A stretch of 64,000 nt of DNA. It comes from Nonomuraea antri. GTDB lineage: Bacteria; Actinomycetota; Actinomycetes; Streptosporangiales; Streptosporangiaceae. Shown here piece by piece: positions 8,795 through 16,833 of this stretch. The notes below the pieces were generated by a model, which was not told the DNA's origin, ran no database searches, and worked only from the letters and a program-made list of their open reading frames with translations. The translations under genes and the position numbers were made by a program. Location of the stretch: assembly GCF_013283785.1 (NCBI RefSeq), contig NZ_JABCPZ010000007.1:1-64000 (forward strand), given 5' to 3'. The first letter of the stretch is position 1. Each line of letters opens with the position of its first letter.

Positions 8795-10137
8795 TGTCGA
8801 TGTCCATCCCCGTGCTGCGCGGCGGCTCGGAACGCGCCTCGCAGGACACGCGCCCGCTGTCCGGCGTGGACGGCGAGCCGCTGGCGGTGGTGCACGAGGC
8901 TCCCGCCCTGATGGTCAGGATGACCGCGAAGTCGATGCGCCAGGCGCCGCACCTGCCGCTGGACGAGCGCCTGGCGGTGCTCGCCCGGGCGGGCGCCCTG
9001 TTCGCCGAGGCCACCCTGGGCGGGCAGACCCCGGAGGAGTACTGCGAGATCCAGGCCCTGGCCTCCGGCGTGCCCATCAGCGTGGCCAGGCAGACGCTGC
9101 ACCGGGTGAGCGGCGACTGCGCGCTGCTCGGCGAGGTCGTCGGGCGGCAGTCCCCGGCCGGCGCCGGCCGTACGGCCCGATGGGAGCGCCGCGGCTCGAC
9201 GCTGGGGGTCGTCGCGCCGAGCAACCATCCCGCCACCCACGGCGCCTGGCTGCAGGCCGTCGCGCTGGGATACCGGGTGGCGGTCCGGCCCGGCGCGCGC
9301 GATCCGTTCACCCCGCTGCGCCTGGCCAGGGCGCTGCTGGCGGCCGGGCTCGACCCCGGCTGGATCAGCCTGCTGCCCGGGTCGCACTCCGCCGTCGACA
9401 CGCTCGTCCGGTCGGCGGACCTGGCGCTGGTCTACGGCGGCGAGTCCACGGTCGCCAGGCTGCGCGGCGACGATCGGGTGCTGGTGCGCGGCCCGGGACG
9501 CAGCAAGGTCCTCGTGGACCGCCCGCTCGACGGCGCGACGCTGGACCACCTCGTCACGGAGATCGCCGCGGACGGCGGGGTGCGCTGCACCAACGCCACC
9601 GCGGTCTTCACCTCCGGCGATCATCTGGCGCTCGCCGAGGCGCTGGCGGAGCGGCTGGCCGCGCTGCCGGCCCACCCGGTCACCGACGGCAGGGCCGTCC
9701 TGCCCGCCCGTCCGCTGCCTGAGGCGCAAGCGCTTCGGGCGTCTCTCGACCGGGCCGCCCAGGGCGCGGCCGACCTGGCGCTGCGCCACTACGACGACGG
9801 CCCGCTGGCCCCCGTGGGCGGGGCGGCCGTGGCGCTGCGTCCCGCGGTGCTGGCCGTCGACCGGGCCGACCATCCGGGGCTGGGCGTGGAACTGCCGTTC
9901 CCCTGCGTGTGGGTGGCGCCCTGGCGGCGGCCGGAAGGCGTGCGGCCGCTGGACGGCTCGCTGGCGCTGACCCTGCTGACCGATGACACCGCGCTCGTCG
10001 CCGAGGCGCTGCGCACGCCCGGCATCCGCACCGTGCTGCATGGCCCGGTCGCCGGGTGGTGGCGGGACCCGTATCTGCCGCACGACGGCCATCTCGCCCA
10101 GTTCCTCATGGAGGCGCGCGGCTTCGCCGTGGCGTGA
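8794..10137 (+). CDS. Aldehyde dehydrogenase-fold acyl reductase (LuxC/EhpG-like)
   Basis: The 447-residue protein has the aldehyde dehydrogenase fold: PSNHPATHG near 142-150, an NAD(P)-binding region around 160-240 and the likely nucleophile Cys265 in GGVRCTNAT. Overall it looks more like acyl-CoA reductases of the LuxC type than classic aldehyde dehydrogenases. With the adenylating enzyme at 4474-5571 it forms a pair that could reduce a carboxylic acid to an aldehyde, as proposed for EhpF/EhpG in griseoluteic acid formation and shown for LuxE/LuxC. The ATG at 8794 overlaps the DUF362 stop (TGATG). The substrate is unknown. Confidence 0.72.
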   Translation: MSMSIPVLRGGSERASQDTRPLSGVDGEPLAVVHEAPALMVRMTAKSMRQAPHLPLDERLAVLARAGALFAEATLGGQTPEEYCEIQALASGVPISVARQTLHRVSGDCALLGEVVGRQSPAGAGRTARWERRGSTLGVVAPSNHPATHGAWLQAVALGYRVAVRPGARDPFTPLRLARALLAAGLDPGWISLLPGSHSAVDTLVRSADLALVYGGESTVARLRGDDRVLVRGPGRSKVLVDRPLDGATLDHLVTEIAADGGVRCTNATAVFTSGDHLALAEALAERLAALPAHPVTDGRAVLPARPLPEAQALRASLDRAAQGAADLALRHYDDGPLAPVGGAAVALRPAVLAVDRADHPGLGVELPFPCVWVAPWRRPEGVRPLDGSLALTLLTDDTALVAEALRTPGIRTVLHGPVAGWWRDPYLPHDGHLAQFLMEARGFAVA

Positions 10138-10180
10138 AGCGCCCGCCTTCGACACGTCGCCGGCTCTGAAGTCTCAACTG

Positions 10181-10225
10181 TTTCCACGGTTCTCAAGGTC
10201 TCCAAGGTCTCCAAGGTTTCCAAGG
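10181..10225 (+). repeat. Five tandem 9-base units at a ribosome binding site
   Basis: Between the reductase gene and the next start lie five head-to-tail 9-mers: TTTCCACGG, TTCTCAAGG, TCTCCAAGG, TCTCCAAGG and TTTCCAAGG. The last unit runs straight into TGAAGACATG of the following gene. Four units end in AAGG, which resembles a Shine-Dalgarno core, so the number of units could change translation of the gene at 10233. Confidence 0.85.
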
Positions 10226-10232
10226 TGAAGAC

Positions 10233-11321
10233 ATGTCTGCTGCTTGCCCCGACATCCCGATCGTCGTCCTGCCAGAGAACAACCTGGTGCGCGCGTCCAC
10301 CCGCCCGTCGCCGCGGGTCGCGGCCGCCCTGTCGGCGGCCGTGGACGCGCTGACGCGGCTGCACACCGAGCTGCTGAGCCCCGACGGGGCCGGCGGCGTG
10401 GTCAAGGCCGCCATGGACGCCGCCGTCGACCGGGCCGACCACCTGGCCGTCGTGGCCGCCGTCGCCCCGATGGACACCGCGCCGCTGCGGCCGATCGTGC
10501 CCAACCACGAGTACTTCGGCGTCAGGACGGCGCACGTCGACGACGCCTACCTCGCCGCCGAGATGACCACGGTCATCGCGCGAGCGCTGACCGACCTGCG
10601 TAACGCGCGGCTGGACCTGAACGACCAGGCCGCCGAGGTCCGCGCGATGGCCGCGCTGCTCAGGGGGCTGGACCCGGGCTCCGGCCCGGCGGCGCCCGAG
10701 CCGGCCGCCCCGGCCCACCCGGCGCCCTACCGGCCGGGCGGCGACGAACTGACCCGCTGGGTCATCACCCATCACCTGTACTTCCTGCTCAACCTCGCCG
10801 CGGCGGACGCCGTCTCCCAGGCGATCGCCGGGCTGCGTGACGGTGACCGCGACGCGGCGCTCGCCGCCCTCCGCACGGCGACCGTGCACGTTCGCGGCTT
10901 CACCGCGGCGATGATGCACTCCGGGGACATGTCGGCCCCCTGCTATGACGCCAAGGTCCGGCCGACCATGCAGCCGCCCGCCGTGCCGGTGGCGCTCACC
11001 GGCCGCACGCAGCCCGAGCACCGCTCGTTCAGGAAGGCGATGCGCGGGCTCCTGCCGGCCTCCCCGGAGTCCTTCGGCAAGCTGTTCGCCGCCGACCCCG
11101 AGCTGGCCGTCGCCAGGGACGCGCTGCTCGAAGCCGACCTGCAGGACATCGAACGGCACATCATCGTGACCGCCGCCCTGGTCGGCGACGACTTCTCCAT
11201 CATCCAGGGCGAGGCGTCCGCGGAGAGCGCGATCGCCGTGCTGCGCCGCATGCGGCACATCAGGGCCGAGGCCTACCAGGACCTGATGCGCTACGGCGAC
11301 GTCGTCAGCCTCACCGCCTGA
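10233..11321 (+). CDS. Unrecognised, probably all-helical protein of the biosynthetic operon
   Basis: I do not recognise this 362-residue protein. It is soluble, with no signal peptide or membrane segment, and is rich in Ala, Leu and Arg with long predicted helices. A low-complexity Ala/Pro linker near residues 151-166 splits it into two parts. The C-terminal part holds several His, Asp and Glu residues (THHLYF near 179, MMHSGDMSAPCYDAK near 230-244, DLQDIERHI near 304), which could bind a metal or heme, but no family motif is clear. It lies between the reductase and the flavoreductase in the same direction. The ATG at 10233 follows AAGGTGAAGAC, the end of a tandem repeat. Confidence 0.7.
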   Translation: MSAACPDIPIVVLPENNLVRASTRPSPRVAAALSAAVDALTRLHTELLSPDGAGGVVKAAMDAAVDRADHLAVVAAVAPMDTAPLRPIVPNHEYFGVRTAHVDDAYLAAEMTTVIARALTDLRNARLDLNDQAAEVRAMAALLRGLDPGSGPAAPEPAAPAHPAPYRPGGDELTRWVITHHLYFLLNLAAADAVSQAIAGLRDGDRDAALAALRTATVHVRGFTAAMMHSGDMSAPCYDAKVRPTMQPPAVPVALTGRTQPEHRSFRKAMRGLLPASPESFGKLFAADPELAVARDALLEADLQDIERHIIVTAALVGDDFSIIQGEASAESAIAVLRRMRHIRAEAYQDLMRYGDVVSLTA

Positions 11322-11351
11322 ACCCCGTACGAAGGAAGGAATGCCGAAGAG

Positions 11352-12224
11352 ATGACGACGACGCGGACGACCCGCACCAGCCGGGTGCACACCGGCCGGG
11401 TCCGCCACGCGGAATGGATCACGCCGGGGATGAGACGCGTGGTCTTCGGCGGGCCGGGGCTGCGCGACTTCCCGCAAGGCGAGCTGACGGATCGCTACGT
11501 CAAGCTGCTGTTCCCGGCCCCGGGCGTCACGTATCCGGAGCCGTTCGACCTCGCGGCCGTCCGCCGGGACCTGCCGCGCGAGCAGTGGCCGCGCATGCGC
11601 ACGTACACGGTCAGGCGGTGGGACGAAACGGCTCGCGAGCTGACCCTGGACTTCGTCCATCACGGGGACCGCGGCCTGGCGGGCCCATGGGCGGCGGCGG
11701 CAGTCCCCGGCGACCAGTTGTCATTCCTCGGGCCCGGCGGTGGTTACGCGCCCGATCCGCTGGCCGACTGGCATCTCATGGCCGGGGACGAGAGCGCGCT
11801 CCCGGCGATCGCCGCCTCGCTCGAAGCGCTCCCGGAGAGCGCCACGGCACTGGTCCTCGTCGAGGTGTCCGGCCCGCGGGAGGAACAGCGCCTGGAGAGC
11901 AGGGCTCGGGTGCGCGTCACGTGGGCGCACCGCGACGCGGACGAGCCGGCCGGCGGGCTCGCCGCCCTGCTCGCCGGTGCCGAGTTCCCGCCTGGCCGGG
12001 TCCACGCGTTCGTCCACGGCGAGGCGAACCTGGTCAAGGAGCTGCGCCGGCACCTGCTGGTCGAGCGGAACCTGAGCCGCGACCGGCTGTCGATCTCCGG
12101 CTACTGGCGCAGGGGACTCAACGAGGACGGCTGGCAGGCCTCCAAGAGCGAGTGGAACCAGCGGACAGAACACGAGCACGAGACGTTGTCGACCCGTTCG
12201 ACCTCAGCAGGAGTGGAACTATGA
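11352..12224 (+). CDS. Siderophore-interacting-protein family FAD reductase
   Basis: The 290-residue protein matches the siderophore-interacting protein family (ViuB/YqjH type): an FAD-binding beta-barrel with RMRTYTVRRWD near 78-88 and VHHGDRGLAGPWA near 101-113, then an NAD(P)-binding domain with LMAGDESALPAIAASLEAL and SISGYWRRGLNEDGW at the C-terminus. Family members reduce ferric siderophores to release iron in the cytoplasm. Its place in the operon suggests either that the product binds metal or that this flavin reductase serves a biosynthetic step. The start has GAAGGAAGGA 11 bases upstream. The stop overlaps the next ATG as ATGA. Confidence 0.88.
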   Translation: MTTTRTTRTSRVHTGRVRHAEWITPGMRRVVFGGPGLRDFPQGELTDRYVKLLFPAPGVTYPEPFDLAAVRRDLPREQWPRMRTYTVRRWDETARELTLDFVHHGDRGLAGPWAAAAVPGDQLSFLGPGGGYAPDPLADWHLMAGDESALPAIAASLEALPESATALVLVEVSGPREEQRLESRARVRVTWAHRDADEPAGGLAALLAGAEFPPGRVHAFVHGEANLVKELRRHLLVERNLSRDRLSISGYWRRGLNEDGWQASKSEWNQRTEHEHETLSTRSTSAGVEL

Positions 12225-13465
12225 ACACCCGCCCGACCATCGCCATCGTGGACGCCTATTCGAGCGCCCGTTTCCTGAAGGCGCTGTTCGCCGAACGCGG
12301 CTACGACTGCGTCCACGTGCAGAGCTCACCCGTGCTCAACGCGCTCGACCGGCACTTCGACCCGGGCGAGTTCGTCGCCAACATCGTCCACCGGGGCGAC
12401 GCGGACGAGACCGCGGCGGCGGTCGCCGAGTTCGCGCCGCGTCAGGTGCTGCCCGGCGTGGAGAGCGGCGTGGAGGTCGCCGACATCCTGAGCTCCAGGC
12501 TCGGCCTGCTGACCAACGGGACCGAGCTGAGCGCGGCCCGCCGCGACAAGTACCTCATGATGGAGACGGTCAAGCAGGCCGGCGTGCCGGGCACCCACCA
12601 GGTCCTGGCCACCGACTTCGACACGCTGCTCGACTGGTACGAGGGCGTCGAGGGGCGGGTGGTGCTCAAGCCGCTGCGCAGCACCGGCAGCGACGGCGTG
12701 CGCTTCTGCGACGACCTCGACGAGCTGCGCGCCGGCTTCGAGAGCCTGCTCGGCACCAAGAGCGCGCTCGACCAGCGCAACAACGCCGTGCTCGCGCAGG
12801 AGTACCTGTTCGGCCGCGAATACATCGTCGACACGGTGAGCCTGAACGGCCGTCACCACGTGACCGACGTCTGGAAGATGCACCACCTCAGCGCCAACGG
12901 CGTCCGCGACCTGACGGCCGGCGCCGAGCTGATGCCGCGCCGGGGAGCCGAGCAGGACGCCCTGGTCGCCTACACCTGCCAGGTGCTGGACGCGCTGGGG
13001 GTGCGCCACGGCGCCGCGCACACCGAGCTGAAGCTCACGCCCGACGGCCCGCGGCTGATCGAGACGGCGGCCCGCATCTGCGGCGCCGACGTGCACGTGC
13101 CGGTCCGCGCGGCCACCGGGGAGAGCCAGCTCGAATGGACCGTGGACGCCTACCTCGACCCCGAGCGGTTCCTGGCGCGGTGTGACGACGACTATCGGCT
13201 GATCAAGCACGCGGGTATCGTGAACATGGTCTCGCCCGTCGCCGGGAAGCTCGTCGCGTATCCCCGACTGGACGAGATCTACGCGCTCGAGAGCTACTGC
13301 GGAATCAAGTTCCAGTACTCGGCAGGCGAGGAGGTCCATCGGTCGGTGGACGACTGGACCTTCCCCCTGCGGATCTACCTCGCCCACGAGATCGAGGGCG
13401 TCGTCGCCCGCGACCTCATCACCGCTCGCCATCTCGACGGCGCCGGGTTCTACGAGGTCGAGTAA
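12221..13465 (+). CDS. ATP-grasp carboxylate-amine ligase
   Basis: The 414-residue protein has an N-terminal Rossmann-like domain (IAIVDAYSSARFLKALF) and a central ATP-grasp domain with RRDKYLMMETVKQAGVPGT, VVLKPLRSTGSDGV, QEYLFGREYIVDTV, the metal ligands in AHTELKLTPDGPRLIETAAR and a conserved C-terminal extension. Such enzymes activate a carboxylate as acyl phosphate and couple it to an amine, often an amino acid in small peptide-like natural products. It could attach an amino acid to the aryl product of the locus. The ATG at 12221 overlaps the previous stop, with AGCAGGAG upstream. The partner substrates cannot be predicted. Confidence 0.85.
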   Translation: MNTRPTIAIVDAYSSARFLKALFAERGYDCVHVQSSPVLNALDRHFDPGEFVANIVHRGDADETAAAVAEFAPRQVLPGVESGVEVADILSSRLGLLTNGTELSAARRDKYLMMETVKQAGVPGTHQVLATDFDTLLDWYEGVEGRVVLKPLRSTGSDGVRFCDDLDELRAGFESLLGTKSALDQRNNAVLAQEYLFGREYIVDTVSLNGRHHVTDVWKMHHLSANGVRDLTAGAELMPRRGAEQDALVAYTCQVLDALGVRHGAAHTELKLTPDGPRLIETAARICGADVHVPVRAATGESQLEWTVDAYLDPERFLARCDDDYRLIKHAGIVNMVSPVAGKLVAYPRLDEIYALESYCGIKFQYSAGEEVHRSVDDWTFPLRIYLAHEIEGVVARDLITARHLDGAGFYEVE

Positions 13466-13555
13466 CCGCTTGTCATTTCCCTGTTCTCCCAGAGATTGAA
13501 GCGATCACATGTCTCATCCCTGCCCTCATCCCCCCAGCGCCGCTGAGGTGGGTTG

Positions 13556-14770
13556 ATGACGTCGGTCTCACCACAGGCCAAGGAGCGTCCCGCCGTCGTC
13601 GTGGCGATCCTGGCGGGCCTGTCCGCGATCGGCCCTCTGTCCATCGACATGTACCTCCCCGCGCTCCCCGAGCTGGGCCGGGAGCTCGGGGCCGGGGCCT
13701 CGCTCACCCAGCTCACGATCACCGCCTGCGTGGTCGGCATCGCCCTGGGCACGATCGCCGCCGGCCCGACCAGTGACCTGCTGGGCCGGCGCCGGCCGCT
13801 GCTGGCGGGCGTGATCGGCTACGCGGTGGCCTCGCTGCTGTGCGTGATCGCGCCGTCGGCGACACTGCTCATCGTCTTCCGGCTGTTACAGGGGTTCACC
13901 GGCGGCTGCGCCATGGTGATCGCCCGCGCGGTGGTCCGCGACCGCCACGAGGGGGTGGCCGCGGCGCGCTTCTTCGCCACGCTCATCCAGATCAGCGCGC
14001 TCGCGCCGGTGCTCGCGCCGCTGGCGGGCGGGCTGCTGCTGGAGGTCATGCCCTGGCGCGGCCTGTTCGCCGTCATCTCCGGGCTCGGCGTGCTGCTGAC
14101 GCTCATGGTGCTGTGGTTCCTGCCCGAGTCCCTGGCTCCGGACAAGCGCGACGCCCAAGGCCCCAAGGCCGTGCTGGCCAAGTTCGGGCGGCTGGCGTCG
14201 GACCGCACGTTCGCCGGGTACGCGCTGACCGCCGCGCTGTCGTTCGCGGCGCTGTTCACCTACATCTCCGGCTCGTCGTTCGTGATCCAGGACGTCTACC
14301 GGCTGTCCCCGCTCACCTACTCGGTGATCTTCGCGCTGAACAGCGCGGGCATCGTGGTGATGGGCCGGATCAGCTCGCGCGTCGTCGGCCGGCACGGGCC
14401 CCGTCGGATCCTCGGCATCGGCCTGGCCCTGTCGTCGGTGGGCGGGCTGGTGGTCGTCACCTCGCCGGTCGCCGGGCTCTGGACGCTCCTGCCCGGGTTG
14501 TTCCTGGTGGTGGCCTCGGTCGGGTTCATCGTGCCGAACTCGGTGGCGCTGGCCATCTCCAGCCATCCGCCGCACATGGCGGGCACCGCGTCGGCGTTCA
14601 TGGGCGCCACCCAGTTCCTCTTCGCCGGAGTGGCGGCTCCGCTGGCGGGTGCCGGCGGAGCGCACACCTCCACTCCGATGGTGTTGATCCTCGCGGGCCT
14701 GAGCCTGTCGGCCCTCGTCGTCTACCGCCTGACCCCGGTGCCCCAGACCGCGGACGCCGGCGAGTCGTGA
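13556..14770 (+). CDS. Bcr/CflA-type MFS drug or metabolite exporter
   Basis: The 404-residue protein shows about twelve membrane segments and the DHA1 Bcr/CflA signatures: GPLSIDMYLPALPEL near the N-terminus, GPTSDLLGRRRPLL in the first cytoplasmic loop and QGFTGGCAMVIARAVVRD in segment 4. It is probably the exporter of the compound made by this locus and a self-resistance factor. The ATG at 13556 follows GAGGTGGG; a TTG directly before it is an alternative. Leu111 is a TTA codon (13886-13888). The last 49 bases overlap, tail to tail, the convergent regulator gene. Confidence 0.88.
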   Translation: MTSVSPQAKERPAVVVAILAGLSAIGPLSIDMYLPALPELGRELGAGASLTQLTITACVVGIALGTIAAGPTSDLLGRRRPLLAGVIGYAVASLLCVIAPSATLLIVFRLLQGFTGGCAMVIARAVVRDRHEGVAAARFFATLIQISALAPVLAPLAGGLLLEVMPWRGLFAVISGLGVLLTLMVLWFLPESLAPDKRDAQGPKAVLAKFGRLASDRTFAGYALTAALSFAALFTYISGSSFVIQDVYRLSPLTYSVIFALNSAGIVVMGRISSRVVGRHGPRRILGIGLALSSVGGLVVVTSPVAGLWTLLPGLFLVVASVGFIVPNSVALAISSHPPHMAGTASAFMGATQFLFAGVAAPLAGAGGAHTSTPMVLILAGLSLSALVVYRLTPVPQTADAGES

Positions 14771-15498
14771 CGCGGCGCCGCCGCCCGCGGCTCGCCTTCG
14801 CGGGCGTGGGCGGCGGACACCTTGCGGAGGTCGTGACTCCTGGGCGTCTGCATCCTGAGCGAGGCCAGCCGTGACCCGGCCTGGAAACGGGAGCTCGCGC
14901 CGACCTTCTCCAGCAGCTCGGCGACGTGACGGCGATACGTGCGCACCGAGATGCTCATGCTGCGGGCGGCGACCTCGTCCGTCATGCCGGTCTCCAGGGC
15001 GGCGATGATCTGCCGCCACCGGTCGCCGACCAGGCCGTCGATGATGCGGGTGTCGCTCAGCGTCAGCCGCTGCGCGCTGTCCCAGCCGGCGCGCGTCAGC
15101 TCGACGAGCGGGCGCACGTGCCGCACGTCCCGGTAGACGGTCGCACGGTACGTGCCGTCATCGCGCCCGGGATCCCAGGCGACGGCCACCGACCGATCGA
15201 CGATCAGCAGATTCGACAGATGCGAATTGCTGACCCTGACCTGCATGCCCAACGCCACCCAATGCAGCAGATTGCGGTGCGTCAACAGGCCGAAGCATTC
15301 TTGAGAGAGCAGGCAGTGAACCCTTCTGCCGTCGGCCAGGTGGGATTTGGCCGCGACCACGCCACTGCGATAAGGGCAGAACGGAACGGGTGTCCCCGAC
15401 CCGACGATCATTATTTCGGACCGGGCTGATCGAAAGAGGTCTGCGATGAAGTCGGCCCAGTCCTGGCCGCCGAGATCCTGGAGCCCTGTCTTCCTCAT
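14722..15498 (-). CDS. LuxR-type HTH regulator with PLD/TrmB-like sensor domain
   Basis: The 258-residue protein has an N-terminal domain resembling the phospholipase-D-like region of TrmB-type regulators (DLFRSARSEIMIVGSGTPV near 20-38; VHCLLSQECFGLL) and a LuxR-type helix-turn-helix near residues 165-205 (AALETGMTDEVAARSMSIS, RTYRRHVAELLEKVGA). Actinobacterial proteins of this layout are often pathway-specific regulators. A low-complexity basic tail of about 45 residues follows the HTH. The ATG at 15498 has GGAAGGAAC upstream. It converges on the exporter and overlaps it, so the two transcripts are antisense over 49 bases. It is the best candidate controller of the 1-15 kb locus. Confidence 0.8.
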   Translation of the reverse strand: MRKTGLQDLGGQDWADFIADLFRSARSEIMIVGSGTPVPFCPYRSGVVAAKSHLADGRRVHCLLSQECFGLLTHRNLLHWVALGMQVRVSNSHLSNLLIVDRSVAVAWDPGRDDGTYRATVYRDVRHVRPLVELTRAGWDSAQRLTLSDTRIIDGLVGDRWRQIIAALETGMTDEVAARSMSISVRTYRRHVAELLEKVGASSRFQAGSRLASLRMQTPRSHDLRKVSAAHAREGEPRAAAPRHDSPASAVWGTGVRR

Positions 15499-16129
15499 CT
15501 GTTCCTTCCAAGTCAGGCGAATCCTTGATGAATTCTTCCGGGCAGGATGGGGGAATCGCCGCTCAAGGCAAGCGAATGATCGCCCTGTTGTGAGGAGGCC
15601 TCATTACCTGATTCGTCGGATGGGCTCGGTGTGGAGGATCGGCGAACGTGACACTCAAAGGCCCCACGCGGCGGGCAGGCTACTGCGACACTCCTGTCGC
15701 AGCCCCGTCACCTGTCGCCGAACGGAAACGCGTGGCGTCGCCGACAGCTGCTCTGCCAGGACTTCCCCTCGTGGCGCGCTGCCGCCCCCGGCGCACACCG
15801 ATCCACACTCAACCGAGCCTGGCGCTGATCTTCCCCGTTTTCCTTGCGGTCTTTCTCCACATAGAGCGAATGTCTCCCCGTGCGCGCTACGTGACAGTCA
15901 TGATTATCAGTCGTCCGAACGATGACTGCGTGTACCGTCCAAATTCTGCCAGATCGCCCTCGCGAGCGCGACAGGCACAGGGCCGGGATATCCCATTGAA
16001 ATGTGTATTAATCCACGCTGGGACGCGTTCATCCGGCCGATCATGTACGGCGGTGTTTTCCGAAAACGATTACGAGGCTGTTGCGCAGGACATTCATCGG
16101 TGAAGACGGATGATGACCGCCGCCGGGCC
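15499..16129. other. Non-coding gap with small palindromes
   Basis: This 630-base gap has lower GC than its surroundings and no frame with convincing coding character. It separates the biosynthetic locus from the potassium-transport block. Two small symmetrical elements are visible: an imperfect inverted repeat with arms CAGTCGTC and GATGACTG at 15908-15928, and the perfect palindrome GGGATATCCC at 15985-15994. The part near 15500 should contain the promoter of the LuxR-type regulator. I see no tRNA or other known RNA. Confidence 0.5.
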
Positions 16130-16160
16130 CACCCCCCGCGCTCCGCGGCGACGGGGGGTG
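16130..16160 (-). terminator. Hairpin downstream of the TrkA pair
   Basis: CACCCCCC at 16130-16137 pairs with GGGGGGTG at 16153-16160, and the loop holds a second possible small stem (CCGCG/CGCGG). It begins 14 bases after the trkA stop in the leftward direction. No clear U-tract follows, as is common in actinomycetes. Confidence 0.6.
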
Positions 16161-16173
16161 CCGGATCGCGTGC

Positions 16174-16833
16174 TCAGTGCTGGGAGAGCAGGTGGGCGAG
16201 CTCCTGCTCCACCTCCTGGCTGGCCACGAACAGCAGCTCGTCGCCGGCCTCCAGCGGGTCGTCGGAGGTGGGCACCAGCACCCGGCCCTCCCGCAGGATC
16301 GCCACCAGCGCCGCGTCGGTCGGCCACGGCACCGAGCCGGCTCGCTGGCCCACCACCGGCGCGTCGTCGGCCAGGGTGAGCTCGACCAGGTTGGCCTGCC
16401 CCTGGCGGAAGGTCATCAGGCGCACCAGGTCGCCGACGCTCACCGCCTCCTCGACCAGCGCGCTGAGCAGGCGCGGCGTGGAGACCGCCACGTCGACGCC
16501 CCACGACTCGTTGAACAGCCACTCGTTGTTCGGGTGGTTGATGCGGGCGACGACGCGCGGCACCCCGTACTCGGTCTTGGCCAGCAGCGACACCACCAGG
16601 TTGACCTTGTCGTCGCCGGAGGAGGCGACGACGACGTGGCAGTTGTTCAGCCCGGCCTCGTCGAGCGAGGCGATCTCGCAGGCGTCGGCGAGCAGCCACT
16701 CGGCGCGCGGCACGCTGTCGATCTTGATGGCCCGCGGGTCGATGTCGATGAGCAGGACCTCGTGGCCGTTCTCCAGGAGCTCGGCGGCGATGGAGCGGCC
16801 GACGGCGCCGGCCCCGGCGATGGCGACGCGCAT
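16174..16833 (-). CDS. TrkA family potassium uptake regulator (CeoC-like)
   Basis: The 219-residue protein has an N-terminal RCK/TrkA-N NAD-binding domain (MRVAIAGAGAVGRSIAAELL, LLIDIDP, ADACEIASL) and a C-terminal TrkA-C domain (about 140-215, with GQRAGSVPWPTDAALVAILR and LEAGDELLFVAS). It senses nucleotides and gates a potassium transporter from the cytoplasm. The ATG overlaps the stop of the upstream TrkA gene (TGATG), so the two are made together, like the CeoB/CeoC pair of mycobacteria. The cognate membrane protein is probably the transporter encoded divergently at 17602. Confidence 0.9.
   Translation of the reverse strand: MRVAIAGAGAVGRSIAAELLENGHEVLLIDIDPRAIKIDSVPRAEWLLADACEIASLDEAGLNNCHVVVASSGDDKVNLVVSLLAKTEYGVPRVVARINHPNNEWLFNESWGVDVAVSTPRLLSALVEEAVSVGDLVRLMTFRQGQANLVELTLADDAPVVGQRAGSVPWPTDAALVAILREGRVLVPTSDDPLEAGDELLFVASQEVEQELAHLLSQH

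Noticed and set aside
15648-16103. Possible 151-residue gene in the gap after the LuxR-type regulator
   Set aside because: Mixed composition, no ribosome site and no motif; codon positions do not look like this genome's genes.
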